A stretch of 64,000 nt of DNA from Roseobacter fucihabitans (GCF_014337925.2 NZ_CP143423.1:1704501-1768500); one strand, 5' to 3'. Counted from the stretch's first letter, positions 50,620 through 61,531 are shown. Numbers and translations: made by a program. The notes: generated from the sequence alone by a model not told the origin.

Positions 50620-52059
50620 ATGTATCTGGGACTCGATCTGGGGACTTCCGGGCTCAAGGGCGTGGTGATCGACGCGGATCAACGCATACTTGCCGAGGCC
50701 ACCGCACCTTTAAGTGTCACGCGGCCCCAGAGCGGCTGGTCTGAGCAGAATCCGGCGGATTGGCTGGCAGCTGCTGAAACGGTCATGACGGCCCTTGCTG
50801 CGCAGCGCGACCTGAAAGATGTGCGCGGTATGGCCCTGAGCGGCCACATGCATGGGGCGACGTTGCTGGGCGGTGCCGATAATGTGCTGCGGCCCTGCAT
50901 GCTCTGGAATGATACGCGCAGCTACCGCCAGGCCGCGCGCCTTGACGGCGACCCGCAATGGCGCGCGCTGAGCGGCAACATCGTGTTCCCAGGCTTCACC
51001 GCACCCAAGGTCGCATGGGTGCGCGATAATGAACCCGAGGTTTGGGAAAAGACATTTAAAATCCTGCTGCCCAAGGACTACCTGCGTCTCTGGCTCACGG
51101 GCGAGGCCGTATCGGAAATGTCCGATGCTGCCGGAACCAGTTGGCTCGACACGGGCAAGCGCGATTGGTCGGATGCACTTTTGACAGCCTCTGGATTGAG
51201 CCGCGATCACATGCCGAGGCTGGTAGAAGGCTCCGAAGTTTCGGGCCACCTGCGCGACACATTGGCGATGCGTTGGGGCCTGCCCAAAGGCGTGGTGGTC
51301 GCGGGCGGGGCGGGGGATAATGCCGCCGCCGCCGTGGGTATGGGCGTCGTAAAACCGGGTCAGGCGTTTATTTCGCTGGGCACGTCGGGTGTGCTTTTTG
51401 CGGCCTCTGCGTCCTATCAACCCGATGCGCCCAGTGCGGTGCATAGTTTCTGTCACGCGCTGCCCGAGACATGGCACCAGATGGGGGTCATCCTGGCCTG
51501 TACGGACGCGCTCAATTGGTACGCCCAATTGGTCGGTTCGGATGCAAATGCGCTGACGCAAGGGCTTGGCGCGCTGGAACCGCCGTCTGAAACCCTATTC
51601 CTGCCCTATCTGGGGGGCGAGCGGACGCCGCATAATGATGCGGCGGCACGGGGGGCGTTCCTTGGGCTGTCCCATGCCACCGATCAGACCGCCGCCACCC
51701 GCGCCGTACTGGAGGGCGTCAGCTTTGCGTTTAAGGACTGCCATGATGCGCTGGCCAGCACGGGCACGCAGATCAACAGCCTTGTTGCCGTCGGCGGGGG
51801 CAGCAAATCCGACTATTGGCTGAGCCTTCTGGCCACGGTGCTGGATATGCCCATTGATGTACCGCGCGACGGTGATTTTGGTGGCGCCTTCGGCGCGGCG
51901 CGTCTGGCGCAGATGGCCGCGACGGGGGCCGGGGCCGAACTGGCAACCGCGCCCGCAACCGCCCGCACGATCGCCCCGCAACCGGCGTTGCAGGAGGCCT
52001 TCAGCGCGCGCCATCACCAATATCGCTCAGCCTATCAAGCCCTTAAGGAGGCCCTATGA
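50620..52059 (+). CDS. xylB: Xylulokinase
   Basis: A 479-aa FGGY kinase making xylulose 5-phosphate. N-terminal [15 protein letters not shown], substrate loop [19 protein letters not shown], and C-terminal [14 protein letters not shown] (ATP binding) are present. Starts three bases after xylG and overlaps xylA by four (ATGA). Confidence 0.94.
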   Translation: MYLGLDLGTSGLKGVVIDADQRILAEATAPLSVTRPQSGWSEQNPADWLAAAETVMTALAAQRDLKDVRGMALSGHMHGATLLGGADNVLRPCMLWNDTRSYRQAARLDGDPQWRALSGNIVFPGFTAPKVAWVRDNEPEVWEKTFKILLPKDYLRLWLTGEAVSEMSDAAGTSWLDTGKRDWSDALLTASGLSRDHMPRLVEGSEVSGHLRDTLAMRWGLPKGVVVAGGAGDNAAAAVGMGVVKPGQAFISLGTSGVLFAASASYQPDAPSAVHSFCHALPETWHQMGVILACTDALNWYAQLVGSDANALTQGLGALEPPSETLFLPYLGGERTPHNDAAARGAFLGLSHATDQTAATRAVLEGVSFAFKDCHDALASTGTQINSLVAVGGGSKSDYWLSLLATVLDMPIDVPRDGDFGGAFGAARLAQMAATGAGAELATAPATARTIAPQPALQEAFSARHHQYRSAYQALKEAL

Positions 52060-53360
52060 CCGACTTCTTCGCAGGCATTTCGCCCGTTACCTATGCCCCG
52101 GACGCGCCCGTGGATCAATTGGTCTATCGCCACTATAACGCCGATGAAATGGTCATGGGCAAGCGGATGGAAGACCATTTGCGCTTTGCCGTGGCCTGGT
52201 GGCACAGCTTTGCCTGGCCCGGTGGCGATCCCTTTGGCGGGCAGACGTTTGAGCGCCCGTGGTTCGGCGATACGATGGATCTGGCGCGGCTCAAGGCGGA
52301 TGTGGCCTTTGAGATGTTCGCCCTGCTGGGCCAGCCCTATTTCTGCTGGCACGACGCGGATATCCGCCCCGAAGACGACAGTTTCGCCGCCAGCAAACGC
52401 AATTTCGAAGAGATCATCGACTATATTGGCACCAAGATGGAAGCGCAGGGGACCAAGCTGCTCTGGGGCACGGCGAACCTGTTTTCGCACCGTCGTTTCA
52501 TGTCGGGAGCCGCGACGAATCCCGATCCGGAGGTCTTTGCCTGGTCGGCGGCTACGGTCAAGAACTGCATGGATGCGACCCATAAGCTCAAGGGTGAAAA
52601 CTACGTGCTCTGGGGCGGGCGCGAGGGGTATGAAACCCTGCTGAACACGGATTTGAAACGCGAACGCGCGCAGGCCGGGCGGTTCCTGCAAATGGCGGTG
52701 GAATACAAACACAAGATCGGCTTCAAGGGCGCGATCCTTATTGAGCCGAAACCGCAGGAGCCGACCAAGCATCAATATGATTACGACGTCTGCACCGTCT
52801 ACGGGTTCCTCAAGGAATTCGGTCTGGAAAATGAGGTCCAGATGAACATTGAACAGGGCCATGCAATCCTTGCCGGTCATAGCTTTGAGCATGAATTGGC
52901 CATGGCCTCGGCGCTGGGGATTTTCGGCTCCATCGACATGAACCGCAATGATTACCAATCTGGCTGGGACACGGATCAATTTCCCAACAATGTGCCTGAG
53001 GTGGCGCTGGCCTATTACGAGGTGCTGAAGGCTGGTGGGTTCAGCACGGGGGGGACGAATTTCGATGCGAAGCTGCGCCGCCAGAGCCTGGACCCGCTGG
53101 ATTTGATCGCAGCACATGTAGGGGCGATGGACATCTGCGCGCGTGGGCTAAAGGCCGCGGCGGCAATGATCGCGGACGGTGGGCTGGAAGCTGCGCGCGA
53201 CGCGCGGTACATAGGCTGGGATGATCCGCGCGCGCGCGATTGGTTGGCCGATGGCACGTTAGAGCAGATCGAAACGGCTGTCTGTGAGGGTGGGATCGAC
53301 CCGGAACCGCGGTCCGGACAACAGGAAATCCTAGAAAATTACATCAATCGCTTCGTCTAA
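52056..53360 (+). CDS. xylA: Xylose isomerase
   Basis: A 434-aa TIM-barrel enzyme interconverting D-xylose and D-xylulose. Catalytic and metal regions seen: [10 protein letters not shown] (His/Asp), [31 protein letters not shown] (metal Glu and Lys), [12 protein letters not shown] (Glu/His) and [20 protein letters not shown] (metal Asp). AAGGAG upstream of the ATG. Full length for the long (class II) form. Confidence 0.96.
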   Translation: MTDFFAGISPVTYAPDAPVDQLVYRHYNADEMVMGKRMEDHLRFAVAWWHSFAWPGGDPFGGQTFERPWFGDTMDLARLKADVAFEMFALLGQPYFCWHDADIRPEDDSFAASKRNFEEIIDYIGTKMEAQGTKLLWGTANLFSHRRFMSGAATNPDPEVFAWSAATVKNCMDATHKLKGENYVLWGGREGYETLLNTDLKRERAQAGRFLQMAVEYKHKIGFKGAILIEPKPQEPTKHQYDYDVCTVYGFLKEFGLENEVQMNIEQGHAILAGHSFEHELAMASALGIFGSIDMNRNDYQSGWDTDQFPNNVPEVALAYYEVLKAGGFSTGGTNFDAKLRRQSLDPLDLIAAHVGAMDICARGLKAAAAMIADGGLEAARDARYIGWDDPRARDWLADGTLEQIETAVCEGGIDPEPRSGQQEILENYINRFV

Positions 53361-53372
53361 GGACAGAATATC

Positions 53373-54302
53373 ATGGCATTAATTCTGGCAGATGTAGGCG
53401 GTACGAATGTACGGTTTGCCTGTGCGCGTGGCGGGGTCATTGACGCCGCGCTGACCCGGCGGTTTCAAAATGATGATTGCGCAAGCTTTGATGCGGCGCT
53501 CGCGGCCTATCTGGGGCAGGTGAAAGTACGCCAGATTGAGGCGCTTACCGTGGCGGTGGCCGGGCCGGGAAACGGCGTGAGCGCGCGGCTGACCAATCGT
53601 GATTGGCAGTTTGACACGCGCGACCTGGCCCGTTCTCTGGATATCGACCGGGTAAATTTAATGAATGATCTTGGGGCTTTGGGGTATGCTCTTGATCTTT
53701 TGGATGAAGATGGGGTGCGCGTTTTATTGCCCGCTGAACCGAGCCTCGCCGCGCAGATGCAGCGCCTTGTGGTCGGGATTGGCACCGGGTTTAATGTCAG
53801 CCCGGTTTTATCGCACAGTGGCGGTGTCACTTGCCTGTTGGCCGAAGCGGGTTTGGGCAGCCTCCCAAGCCGTATGCGCACACCCCTGGAGGCCTATTTG
53901 GACAAACCGGCCCCTTGGGTGCGCTGTGTTGAGGATGTGATCTCCGGCCCGGGCCTGTCGCGCTTGCATCATGAAGCGACAGGTGTTCGGTTGGACGCGC
54001 GCGTCGTGCTGGAGCGTGCGGCGCTCGGGGATGCGGCGGCGATGGCCAGCCGCGAAGTCTTTGCTCATATGTTGGGCGAATGGGTGCAGGATTTGCGCCT
54101 GCTTTACATGCCGACGGGCGGTATTTTTCTGGCCGGTTCCGTGGTGCGCGCGCTGCTCGACAGCCCCGCGCGCGATATTTTTGTGCAAACCGTAAGCGCG
54201 CAACCCACGGTGAAATCCACGCTACCCCCGGTGGCAATTTCGGTGATCACACAGGATGAGGCCGCACTTTTGGGCTGTTTGGCTTTTAGCCTGTCGGCCT
54301 GA
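53373..54302 (+). CDS. glk: Glucokinase
   Basis: A 309-aa bacterial-type glucokinase (Glk family, not ROK). ATP motif LADVGGTNVRFA, sugar loop LTNRDWQFD, NDLGALGY, GIGTGFNVS and EAGLGSLPSR are seen. It starts 12 bases after xylA and is probably the last gene of the xylose operon. It converges on the beta-galactosidase gene with a 15-base gap and no evident terminator. It would phosphorylate free glucose from glycogen or disaccharide breakdown. Confidence 0.9.
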   Translation: MALILADVGGTNVRFACARGGVIDAALTRRFQNDDCASFDAALAAYLGQVKVRQIEALTVAVAGPGNGVSARLTNRDWQFDTRDLARSLDIDRVNLMNDLGALGYALDLLDEDGVRVLLPAEPSLAAQMQRLVVGIGTGFNVSPVLSHSGGVTCLLAEAGLGSLPSRMRTPLEAYLDKPAPWVRCVEDVISGPGLSRLHHEATGVRLDARVVLERAALGDAAAMASREVFAHMLGEWVQDLRLLYMPTGGIFLAGSVVRALLDSPARDIFVQTVSAQPTVKSTLPPVAISVITQDEAALLGCLAFSLSA

Positions 54303-54317
54303 TGCGTCCGGGCGGAT

Positions 54318-56216
54318 CTAGACCGGCCACCAATGCACCCCGGCTGGCGGGATCGTAACCCCATCAAATGCCACCGCTTCAGCGTTGTAATTAAACGCAA
54401 AGACATGTGTTTGTGTCGCGCGCAGGCGTACGCCTTCGGGCATCTCTCGGGTGTTAACCCCGGCCTGTTTTGCCAGATCCGCAACCAGCCGCGCCCACAG
54501 CGTCGCATCAGGCCAGCCCGCCAGATAATGTAGATTGCCTGTGTGCTTGACGACGGCCTGCCCGTTGTCGGTTTCATAAGAGGTCTGCGCGGTCCCTTCG
54601 AGCGTTTCGACCCAATGATGCAGCGCCCCGCCGCCCTTGACAGTGCGCGCGATTTGGGGCGGTAGGGTTTCAACCTGCGTGACGGTGACATCAAGCCCCG
54701 CAAGGTTCGGCCCCATCGGCAGCGGGATCGAGATTTCGGGCGTCACGGCGTTCGCGCGCGGACCAATGAGGGTCACAGCCCCCGTCAAGGCGGCCTCCAA
54801 ACCGTCGGGTAATGTCGCAAGGCCCGGTGCCAGCACAAGGCGATATCCCGAAAGGTCGCGGACCGTGGAGGGCAGGATGTCGATAGACAGCCCTTGCGCG
54901 CGCAACGCCCTGTAAGCATCTAGCATTAAAGCGAAATAGCTAAAACCCTGGCCTTGGGGCAGGGTGGTCCAGGCCCATTCAGAGGGGTAGTCAAAGATCA
55001 AGGCGACCTCGGCTTGTTGTAGCGCGATGTCGGGCATTTGTGCGATTTCGCGTGCGACCTGCGTGACCTCGGCCAGGCCGGGTGCTGGGGCGTCATCCGG
55101 GCGGCGCAGGCCTGCGTGCATCTGTTCCTGCGCAAAAGGGGCCTGGCGCCAGCGGAAATAGCTCACAACCTCAGCCCCATGCGCAAAGGCCTCCCAGGAC
55201 CACAGGCGCACCATGCCAGGCAGAGGCGCGGGGTTAAAAGGTGCCCAATTCACCGGGCCGGGCTGTTGTTCCATCACCCACCAGCGCCCCTCCTTACCGA
55301 CCGCGCGGTAAAGGTCATGGTGAAACCCCTGCATGTCGGGATCGCCCTGTTGCAGATAGCGGATCTTATGCGCGGCGCTGGCCTCCAGGCGGTCAGACAG
55401 GAACCCGATCGGATAGCTGTCCCAGCTGGCAATATCGAGCGCGGCGCCCACTTCGAAATGATCAAAATCCAGCACGCGCCCCATGTAATTATGGATCAAA
55501 GGCCTGTCGGTGCGCACCCGCAGTGCGGCGACCTGCACCTCGTGATAACGCACGACCTGATCAGAACTGAAACGCCGGAAGGCAAGTTCGTGACTGGGAT
55601 TGGGTTGGGTTACGGTCAGGTTAGGCAGGTCGATTTCGTCGAAATCACCGTATTCCATCGACCAAAATACATTCCCCCAAGCCGCGTTCAGCGCCTCAAC
55701 CGTGACATAGCGCGCCGCAAGCCAGTCTCGAAACGCATCCCGCGCGGCATCCGAATAGGACAGAACCGTGTCGTGACACCCGTATTCATTGTCGATTTGC
55801 CAGCCATGAATGCGCGTATCGCGCCCGTATCGGTCGCCCAGAATTTCTGCAATCCGCCCGCTGGCGGCGCGGTACCCTGCGTGGCTGAAACAATAATGCC
55901 GCCGCGCGCCGAATTTGCGGGGCTGGCCCTGCGCGTCCAGGGCCAGCATGTCGGGAAACTGTTCCAGCATCCGGCGCGGTGGCGTGCAGGTCGGCGTGCC
56001 GAGGATGATTTTAAGGCCCGCGTTGCTGAGGACCTCAATCGCGCGGTCCAGCCAGTCGAAAGTGAAAACCCCCGCACTCGGCTCCAGCCGGCTCCAGGCA
56101 AACTCACCAATGCGCACCCATGAAATGCCAGCCTCCGCCATGTGGGCGGCGTCCTGTGTCCACATTTCTTCGGGCCAGTGTTCGGGGTAATAACACACGC
56201 CAAGCGCGCGTTTCAC
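54318..56216 (-). CDS. Beta-galactosidase, GH42
   Basis: A 632-aa cytoplasmic glycosidase; no signal peptide. GH42 start GVCYYPEHWPEEMW, acid/base Glu144 in IDNEYGCH and nucleophile Glu316 in WVMEQQPG. The Ala-rich middle is the trimerisation domain (about 390-590), ending in a small beta domain with VHWWPV. Last gene of the minus-strand galactoside operon, overlapping the lactonase gene by four bases. Confidence 0.93.
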   Translation of the reverse strand: MKRALGVCYYPEHWPEEMWTQDAAHMAEAGISWVRIGEFAWSRLEPSAGVFTFDWLDRAIEVLSNAGLKIILGTPTCTPPRRMLEQFPDMLALDAQGQPRKFGARRHYCFSHAGYRAASGRIAEILGDRYGRDTRIHGWQIDNEYGCHDTVLSYSDAARDAFRDWLAARYVTVEALNAAWGNVFWSMEYGDFDEIDLPNLTVTQPNPSHELAFRRFSSDQVVRYHEVQVAALRVRTDRPLIHNYMGRVLDFDHFEVGAALDIASWDSYPIGFLSDRLEASAAHKIRYLQQGDPDMQGFHHDLYRAVGKEGRWWVMEQQPGPVNWAPFNPAPLPGMVRLWSWEAFAHGAEVVSYFRWRQAPFAQEQMHAGLRRPDDAPAPGLAEVTQVAREIAQMPDIALQQAEVALIFDYPSEWAWTTLPQGQGFSYFALMLDAYRALRAQGLSIDILPSTVRDLSGYRLVLAPGLATLPDGLEAALTGAVTLIGPRANAVTPEISIPLPMGPNLAGLDVTVTQVETLPPQIARTVKGGGALHHWVETLEGTAQTSYETDNGQAVVKHTGNLHYLAGWPDATLWARLVADLAKQAGVNTREMPEGVRLRATQTHVFAFNYNAEAVAFDGVTIPPAGVHWWPV

Positions 56217-57073
56217 AGCAGCACCTGCGGTTCGGCAATCCCGGCCCCGGCACCGGGAATGGCAAAGGTCTGCCCATGCCAGTGTTCCAGGCGCAATCGT
56301 TCTGGATCAATGCCTTGCATGGCAGTGGTTACGAATAAGGTGGTCATATCTTCGCCTCCGAATGCGGGGCAGGTGGTCTGTGTCGGTGGGATTGGCAGGC
56401 TGTGCTGGAAAACACCTTCGTGCGAATAAACCGCGACGCGCGCAGCCCCCCATTGCGCAATCCAGAGCGCGCCGTTTTGATCCACGACAGCCCCATCCGG
56501 GTTCAGCTTATCCGTCCTGAAATCGATTAAAACGCTTGGCGTACCAGCAGGCCACCCTTCGCGGTCCAGCGGTGCCGTCATGAGCCGCGCGTCGGCGGTG
56601 TCCGTGAAATAGGCCAGAGTGCGGTCGGGCGCAAAGCAGATGGCGTTGGGGATGGTGATTGCGTCAAACAGCCTGCGTATTTCGCCGCGGTAAAAGCGAT
56701 AAATCGCCCCGGCACCCGGCTGCGCATTGAGGCCCATCGTTCCAATCCAGAACCCGCCCCAGGGGTCCGCGCGCCCGTCGTTGGAGCGTGTTTCGGGGTT
56801 TGAGCCTTCCAGTGGCTCGATCAGGGTTTTGTCGCCCTCATTCAGGTTGAAACGCCATAAGCCGGTGGCGGAGGCGACAAGCAAATTATCCTCATCAATC
56901 CACCCGGCGGCGGAGACGGGTTCGTCAAAATGCCATTCCAGCGGGATACCGGCATTCTGGCTCAACAATCTGTGGCCAGTAATATCAAACCAGAACAATT
57001 GCTTGCGTATGGGGTGCCACAGCGGGCCTTCGCCAAGCTGACAGCGGCGGGTGTCAAAGGGGGCGGGTGTCAC
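56213..57073 (-). CDS. SMP-30/gluconolactonase-family protein, probable galactonolactonase
   Basis: A 286-aa six-bladed beta-propeller lactonase. Metal ligands are expected in LGEGPLWHP (Glu), [16 protein letters not shown] and [19 protein letters not shown]; the propeller start is LFWFDI. GTG at 57073 overlaps the dgoA stop (GTGA); in-frame codons further upstream lie inside dgoA and are rejected. In this operon it should open the lactone made by the sugar dehydrogenase. Confidence 0.85.
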   Translation of the reverse strand: MTPAPFDTRRCQLGEGPLWHPIRKQLFWFDITGHRLLSQNAGIPLEWHFDEPVSAAGWIDEDNLLVASATGLWRFNLNEGDKTLIEPLEGSNPETRSNDGRADPWGGFWIGTMGLNAQPGAGAIYRFYRGEIRRLFDAITIPNAICFAPDRTLAYFTDTADARLMTAPLDREGWPAGTPSVLIDFRTDKLNPDGAVVDQNGALWIAQWGAARVAVYSHEGVFQHSLPIPPTQTTCPAFGGEDMTTLFVTTAMQGIDPERLRLEHWHGQTFAIPGAGAGIAEPQVLL

Positions 57074-57675
57074 GCGGTGGCCTGTTGATAGGCCTCGACG
57101 ATGCTTTTGGCATGGCTTGCGACGTCCCGGACGCTCATGCCCGGCTTGTAGAGGGCGGAGCCAAGCCCGAACCCATCCGCGCTTGCCTTGATCCAATCGG
57201 CAAAATTTTCAGGCCCCGCCCCGCCGACCGCAAAGACCAGCGTGTCTTTGGGCAGGATCGGGCGCATGGCGGCAAGCCCCGCCGTGCCCGCCATAGCACC
57301 GGGGAAGAGTTTCAACCCATCCGCTCCGGCCTTCAGGGCGGCGAAGGCTTCGGTGGGCGTGAAAATGCCGGGCCAGCTTTGCATGCCAAGCGATTTGGTT
57401 GCACAGATCACATCGACATTGCAATTGGGCGATACGATGAGCTGGCCGCCTGCCTCTGCAACCGCGTTGACTTCGGCCACGCTCAAAACCGTTCCGGCCC
57501 CGATCAGCGCGCGATCCCCAAAGCTGCGTGCCAGAATGGCGATGCTTTCCAGCGGGTGGGGCGAGTTCAGCGGGACTTCGATCTGGGTGATGCCAGCGTC
57601 CAGCAGGGCTTGAGCGATGGCGGGAGCCTCGGGCGGTGTGATCCCGCGCAGAATGGCGATCAGGGGGAGTGTCAT
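57070..57675 (-). CDS. dgoA: 2-dehydro-3-deoxy-6-phosphogalactonate aldolase
   Basis: A 201-aa KDPG/KDPGal aldolase-family protein. Base Glu in [21 protein letters not shown], and Schiff-base Lys in GLKLFPG. The SPHP substitution for the RTP of Eda, together with the adjacent kinase DgoK, points to the galactonate branch. Products are pyruvate and glyceraldehyde 3-phosphate. ATGA overlap with dgoK. Confidence 0.92.
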   Translation of the reverse strand: MTLPLIAILRGITPPEAPAIAQALLDAGITQIEVPLNSPHPLESIAILARSFGDRALIGAGTVLSVAEVNAVAEAGGQLIVSPNCNVDVICATKSLGMQSWPGIFTPTEAFAALKAGADGLKLFPGAMAGTAGLAAMRPILPKDTLVFAVGGAGPENFADWIKASADGFGLGSALYKPGMSVRDVASHAKSIVEAYQQATA

Positions 57676-58577
57676 AACGTGGCCTTCGTTGTTTTATATG
57701 CCGTCGTCAGCCCGGCAAGGGTTGCGCGTTCGCTATCGACGCGCATGGCCTCAACGCCCTGTGCGCGCAGGGCGGATTGATAGGCCCGCGCCTGTGTGCC
57801 GGTGCCCAGGATCGCGGTGTTCTGACCCAGCCAATAGGGTCGTGCAGCGGCCAGCTCGCCGCCAATCAAAAGGCCCGATAGTGCAGCGCGGCTGACGGAT
57901 GCGGCGGTCCCATGCAACAGATCAGCTGCGCGCAGAGAAAACAGCCGTGCGGCCAGCCGTTCGGGGTGGGACATGGCATCGCTGACCGCGGCTTCAAAAG
58001 CGCCTGCGTCCCAGCCTTCACCGATAACACTATGACGCAGCACGGAATTCTGGCTGATCAGGGCAAAGAGCTCGCCGGACATGAAGGTCTGGAAACTGAC
58101 CACTTCACCCGCGCTGAGGTGAACCCATTTGGTATGCGTTCCGGGCAGACACAGCACCCCGTCCCAGCCGGGGTTGAGATGCAGGAAACCGGCGACCTGG
58201 GTCTCTTCGCCGCGCATGACATCCGCGGGGTTGTTTTGGGACAGGCCGCAGATCACCCGAACCTCCAGGCCTTGCGTGGTGGGGGCTGTCGTCAGCGTGT
58301 CCGTCAATGGCGCGCAAGGCACCGCGCGATAGGGGGCCTCGACCCACCCCTGACGCGATCCGACCATGCCACAGGCGATCACAGGCACGTTGCCACCTGC
58401 CAGCCAATCGCCGATCAATGCGCGCAGGGCGGGTTCGAAATCTGCGGGTTTCAAACGGCCCATCCCATCGTCCGATTTCGCGCGCGAAACAACGGTTGCG
58501 CCCTGCATGGCATAGGCGCGCAGATGGGTTGTGCCCCAATCCACGGCGATCCAGTCTGGAGCGCATTTTTTGTTCAT
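57672..58577 (-). CDS. dgoK: 2-dehydro-3-deoxygalactonokinase
   Basis: A 301-aa DgoK-family kinase. N-terminal [47 protein letters not shown] and LIGGEL are the family hallmarks. It phosphorylates 2-keto-3-deoxygalactonate. Four bases separate it from the SDR gene upstream. Confidence 0.92.
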   Translation of the reverse strand: MNKKCAPDWIAVDWGTTHLRAYAMQGATVVSRAKSDDGMGRLKPADFEPALRALIGDWLAGGNVPVIACGMVGSRQGWVEAPYRAVPCAPLTDTLTTAPTTQGLEVRVICGLSQNNPADVMRGEETQVAGFLHLNPGWDGVLCLPGTHTKWVHLSAGEVVSFQTFMSGELFALISQNSVLRHSVIGEGWDAGAFEAAVSDAMSHPERLAARLFSLRAADLLHGTAASVSRAALSGLLIGGELAAARPYWLGQNTAILGTGTQARAYQSALRAQGVEAMRVDSERATLAGLTTAYKTTKATL

Positions 58578-58581
58578 TTAC

Positions 58582-59352
58582 TCATCCCGTGCTCACCACG
58601 CCGCCGTCCACAACCATGCATTGCCCGGTCATCATCCGGCTTGTTTTTGAGGCGAGAAACAGGGTGGCGTCAACCACATCCTGGGGGTCGAGGTGAGTTT
58701 TGAGGCATTGGCGCTCAAGATGTGCGGCGAGCCCTTCGGGGGTTGCCCATTTATCGAGCTGTTTCGGTGTCAGCACCCAGCCGGGTGCCAGCGCGTTCAC
58801 GCGGATGCCATCGGGGCCAAGTTCGCGCGCCAGCGAGCGCGTCATGGCGGTGATGCCGCCGTTCGCCGACGTATAGGCCGGGTAGCCCGCGTTGCCCATC
58901 ATGTAGCTGATCGAGGAGAAGTTGATGATCGAGCCGGATCCCCGTTTGATCATGCCGGGGGCGACGGCCTGGGCGGCAAAGAAATAGGCCTTGAGGTTGA
59001 TAGAGAGCAGAAAATCCCACTCCTCAGGCGTCAGTTCCAGCCAGTTATGACGGCGGTCATTGGCCGCGTTGGAGACCAGCGTGTCGATGGGGCCGTGCGC
59101 TTCCTCAGCCGCCGCAACGCTCTCGCGCAACCTTTCCGTGTCGGTGATGTCCCCTTGGAGAAACAGCGGTGCACGCCCGTGTTTTTCGCTCATTTCAGCG
59201 ACGAAATCGCTGGCATCCGAACGCCCGATAAAGGCGACATTTGCGCCCTGGGCCAGGAAGCCATCGGTGAGGTCCGCGCCGATCCCAGAGCCGCCCCCGG
59301 TGATGTAAATCGAGGCGTTTTTGAGGTCGTGGAAAGTAGCGTTCTGGCTCAT
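58582..59352 (-). CDS. SDR-family sugar dehydrogenase, probable galactose 1-dehydrogenase
   Basis: A 256-aa classical short-chain dehydrogenase. Cofactor motif TGGGSGIG (18-25), GDIT, SNAA (94-97) and the catalytic Ser147 and Tyr160 are present. The position of the catalytic Lys, Tyr+4, is Asn164 (the segment reads YTSANGG), confirmed from the codon AAC. The C-terminus TGQCMVVDGGVVSTG is normal. Placed between alpha-galactosidase and dgoK, it is the candidate for oxidising D-galactose to the lactone. Another sugar or a non-standard proton relay cannot be excluded. Confidence 0.78.
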   Translation of the reverse strand: MSQNATFHDLKNASIYITGGGSGIGADLTDGFLAQGANVAFIGRSDASDFVAEMSEKHGRAPLFLQGDITDTERLRESVAAAEEAHGPIDTLVSNAANDRRHNWLELTPEEWDFLLSINLKAYFFAAQAVAPGMIKRGSGSIINFSSISYMMGNAGYPAYTSANGGITAMTRSLARELGPDGIRVNALAPGWVLTPKQLDKWATPEGLAAHLERQCLKTHLDPQDVVDATLFLASKTSRMMTGQCMVVDGGVVSTG

Positions 59353-59383
59353 TTGGCACCTTTGGGATGTGGCGTTTGCGATG

Positions 59384-59420
59384 TGTGCCGCCCGTGCACA
59401 CCTTGTATACGGGCGGCACA
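59384..59420 (-). other. Intercistronic stem-loop between alpha-galactosidase and SDR genes
   Basis: A perfect 12-bp stem (59384-59395 with 59409-59420) with a 13-nt loop in the 94-bp gap; no T-run on either side. It is probably a processing or stability element dividing the operon message. Confidence 0.6.
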
Positions 59421-59446
59421 GCGCGTGGATAATTTCGTTGACCGGC

Positions 59447-61531
59447 TCACAGCCGCCTGCCTTCCAGCACCCAGATGCTCTCGGGGAAACTCCAGGGCAG
59501 CGTCAGACCGTTTTGCATCAGCGCAGCACCTGTCAAGGTCACCGGACCCTCCTTGATCGCCAGCGTGCCGCGCGACAATGGCGTGGCAGAGGCGCGGTTG
59601 CGCAGGGAAATCTCATAACGTGCGGCGGGCTCCAGCCGGGTCAGGCGCAAAGGGCGCGGCGCGATCTGGCCGGAGGTCGCGGCCTTACCGGCAAAGACCA
59701 CGAACTGGCTGCCGTCGCGGGCCTGCTGCTGCTCGGCGATAACGGCCCGGTCAGAGGCATCCAGCCGCAGGACGTCCGCGCCATACATCCAGTCGCGATT
59801 GGCCTTCCACCAGGCGGTGACATCCGCAAGAACCGCCGCCTCGTGATCGCTCAATTCGCGCGGGTCCATCTCAAAGCCCATGTGCCGCCCAGCCGCGATC
59901 CAAGCACGGAATTCAATGTCGAGCGTGCGCCCCGACGTATGACAGCGCCGCGGACCCACGTGACTGCCGGTCACGGCACCGGGCAGGAAAAGTGCTGCGT
60001 TATGCTGCATCTTGAGCCGTTCCAGCGCGTCATTGCTGTCGGACAGCCACACCCTTTGCGTGCGCGCGAGGATGCCAAAGTCGATGCGCCCGCCGCCCGA
60101 CGCACAGCTTTCGATCTCCACATGCGGGAAATCGGCGCGCAGCCGGTCGATCAGCGCATAAGACCCGCGCGTCTGCGCCGCATCGGGCATCGGCAGCACG
60201 CGGTTGTGGTCCCATTTGATATAATCGATGGGGTGGCTCGCCAGCAGCGCGGCAATCCGGTCATAGAGGAAATCGCGCACTTGCGGCAGGGCCATGTTCA
60301 GCGCCTTTTGCTGGCGGCCCAAGATTTGATCCTCCGCCCCCAACGCCCAGTCGGGATGGGCGCGGTGGATATTGGAATTTGGGTTGATCATTTCGGGTTC
60401 AAACCAGATACCGAAACTCATGCCTTGCCCGTGAACATAGTCGATGAGCGGAGCAAGTCCGTCGGGGTATTTGCGCGGATCAACCTCCCAGTCGCTCAAG
60501 GAGGAGGTGTCGTCATCGCGCTGCCCGAACCATCCGTCATCCAGCACAAAACGCTCCGCGCCCAAGCGCGCGGCACGCGCGGCGATGTCCTTGAGGACCG
60601 GCAGGTCATGTTTGAAATAGACCGCTTCCCAGCAGTTATAATGCACCGGGCGCGGGCGGCCTTTGTCGGTCCAGGTCACAATCCGGTCGCGCAGGTGACG
60701 TTGAAAGGACACAGCACATCCGTTCAGCCCGTCGCTGGAATAGACCGCATAAAGCGGCGCTGTGCGGAATTGCGTGGCGGGCGCGGTTTCCATGCGCGCG
60801 GCGTGGCCGAACTGGATCTGGCGACGCCCATCGGGCAGTTCCTCGGCGATCATCCGGTGCCCGCCCGACCAGCCGTAATGCAGCGCATAGGCCTCGCCGC
60901 TGGTATTGGTCGCGCCAAAACAAGGCACCAACAGGCCGGGGAAATGTTCATGCCCCGTGCGCCCGGTGCGGTTTTCACGATACCGGATGCCCGCAGACCA
61001 GGGCGTGCGGTTGAGTTGGAATTCACCACACCAGCGCCCGGCGAGATCAATCATTTCATCACTATGTTGCGGCGCGGGCAACACAGGCGCGGCCAACCAG
61101 TGCAGATGCAGCGGGCGGTCCGCAGAGAGCGCAGCACGCATGGCGATCACATGGGTGTCAGGGTCCAGCGCAAATTCGGCCACATAGGTCAGATTGTTGG
61201 TCGAATCGATGCAGGTGACGGTGAGGCCCCGGTCAGTTTGATCAACAGTGTGCAGTTTGAATTTGGGCAAAAGCGGCGTGCCACCCGTATCGCGGATGAC
61301 CATGCCGGGTTGGCCGGGAAAGCTGCGCGCAGCCTCAGGGCACAGCGACAGATCCGGGTTTTGATCCAGCATCCCGCCGGTCACATCCAACGTACAGACG
61401 CTGGCAAGGGCGGCAAGATCCTCATCCGCGGGCAAAGGCGCGCCCCAATATATGACCTGCGGACAGCGCCCGCCCATGGAGGCGAGCGCCAGAGTTTGAC
61501 GCGCGTCATCCAACCGCCAGCATTTTGTCAC
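59447..61531 (-). CDS. Alpha-galactosidase, GH36
   Basis: A 694-aa cytoplasmic alpha-galactosidase. It has an N-terminal beta-sandwich and then the catalytic barrel with FVLDDGWFGQRDDD and WFEPEMINP, nucleophile Asp441 in YIKWDHNR, and acid/base Asp498 in VWLSDSND. CASGGGRIDFGIL binds the galactose. It overlaps the permease gene by four bases, so raffinose- or melibiose-type sugars are probably the imported substrates. Confidence 0.93.
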   Translation of the reverse strand: MTKCWRLDDARQTLALASMGGRCPQVIYWGAPLPADEDLAALASVCTLDVTGGMLDQNPDLSLCPEAARSFPGQPGMVIRDTGGTPLLPKFKLHTVDQTDRGLTVTCIDSTNNLTYVAEFALDPDTHVIAMRAALSADRPLHLHWLAAPVLPAPQHSDEMIDLAGRWCGEFQLNRTPWSAGIRYRENRTGRTGHEHFPGLLVPCFGATNTSGEAYALHYGWSGGHRMIAEELPDGRRQIQFGHAARMETAPATQFRTAPLYAVYSSDGLNGCAVSFQRHLRDRIVTWTDKGRPRPVHYNCWEAVYFKHDLPVLKDIAARAARLGAERFVLDDGWFGQRDDDTSSLSDWEVDPRKYPDGLAPLIDYVHGQGMSFGIWFEPEMINPNSNIHRAHPDWALGAEDQILGRQQKALNMALPQVRDFLYDRIAALLASHPIDYIKWDHNRVLPMPDAAQTRGSYALIDRLRADFPHVEIESCASGGGRIDFGILARTQRVWLSDSNDALERLKMQHNAALFLPGAVTGSHVGPRRCHTSGRTLDIEFRAWIAAGRHMGFEMDPRELSDHEAAVLADVTAWWKANRDWMYGADVLRLDASDRAVIAEQQQARDGSQFVVFAGKAATSGQIAPRPLRLTRLEPAARYEISLRNRASATPLSRGTLAIKEGPVTLTGAALMQNGLTLPWSFPESIWVLEGRRL

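Noticed and set aside
55038-56123. 361-codon plus-strand open frame opposite the beta-galactosidase
   Set aside because: Antisense to the GH42 gene with intact active-site residues; no family resemblance.
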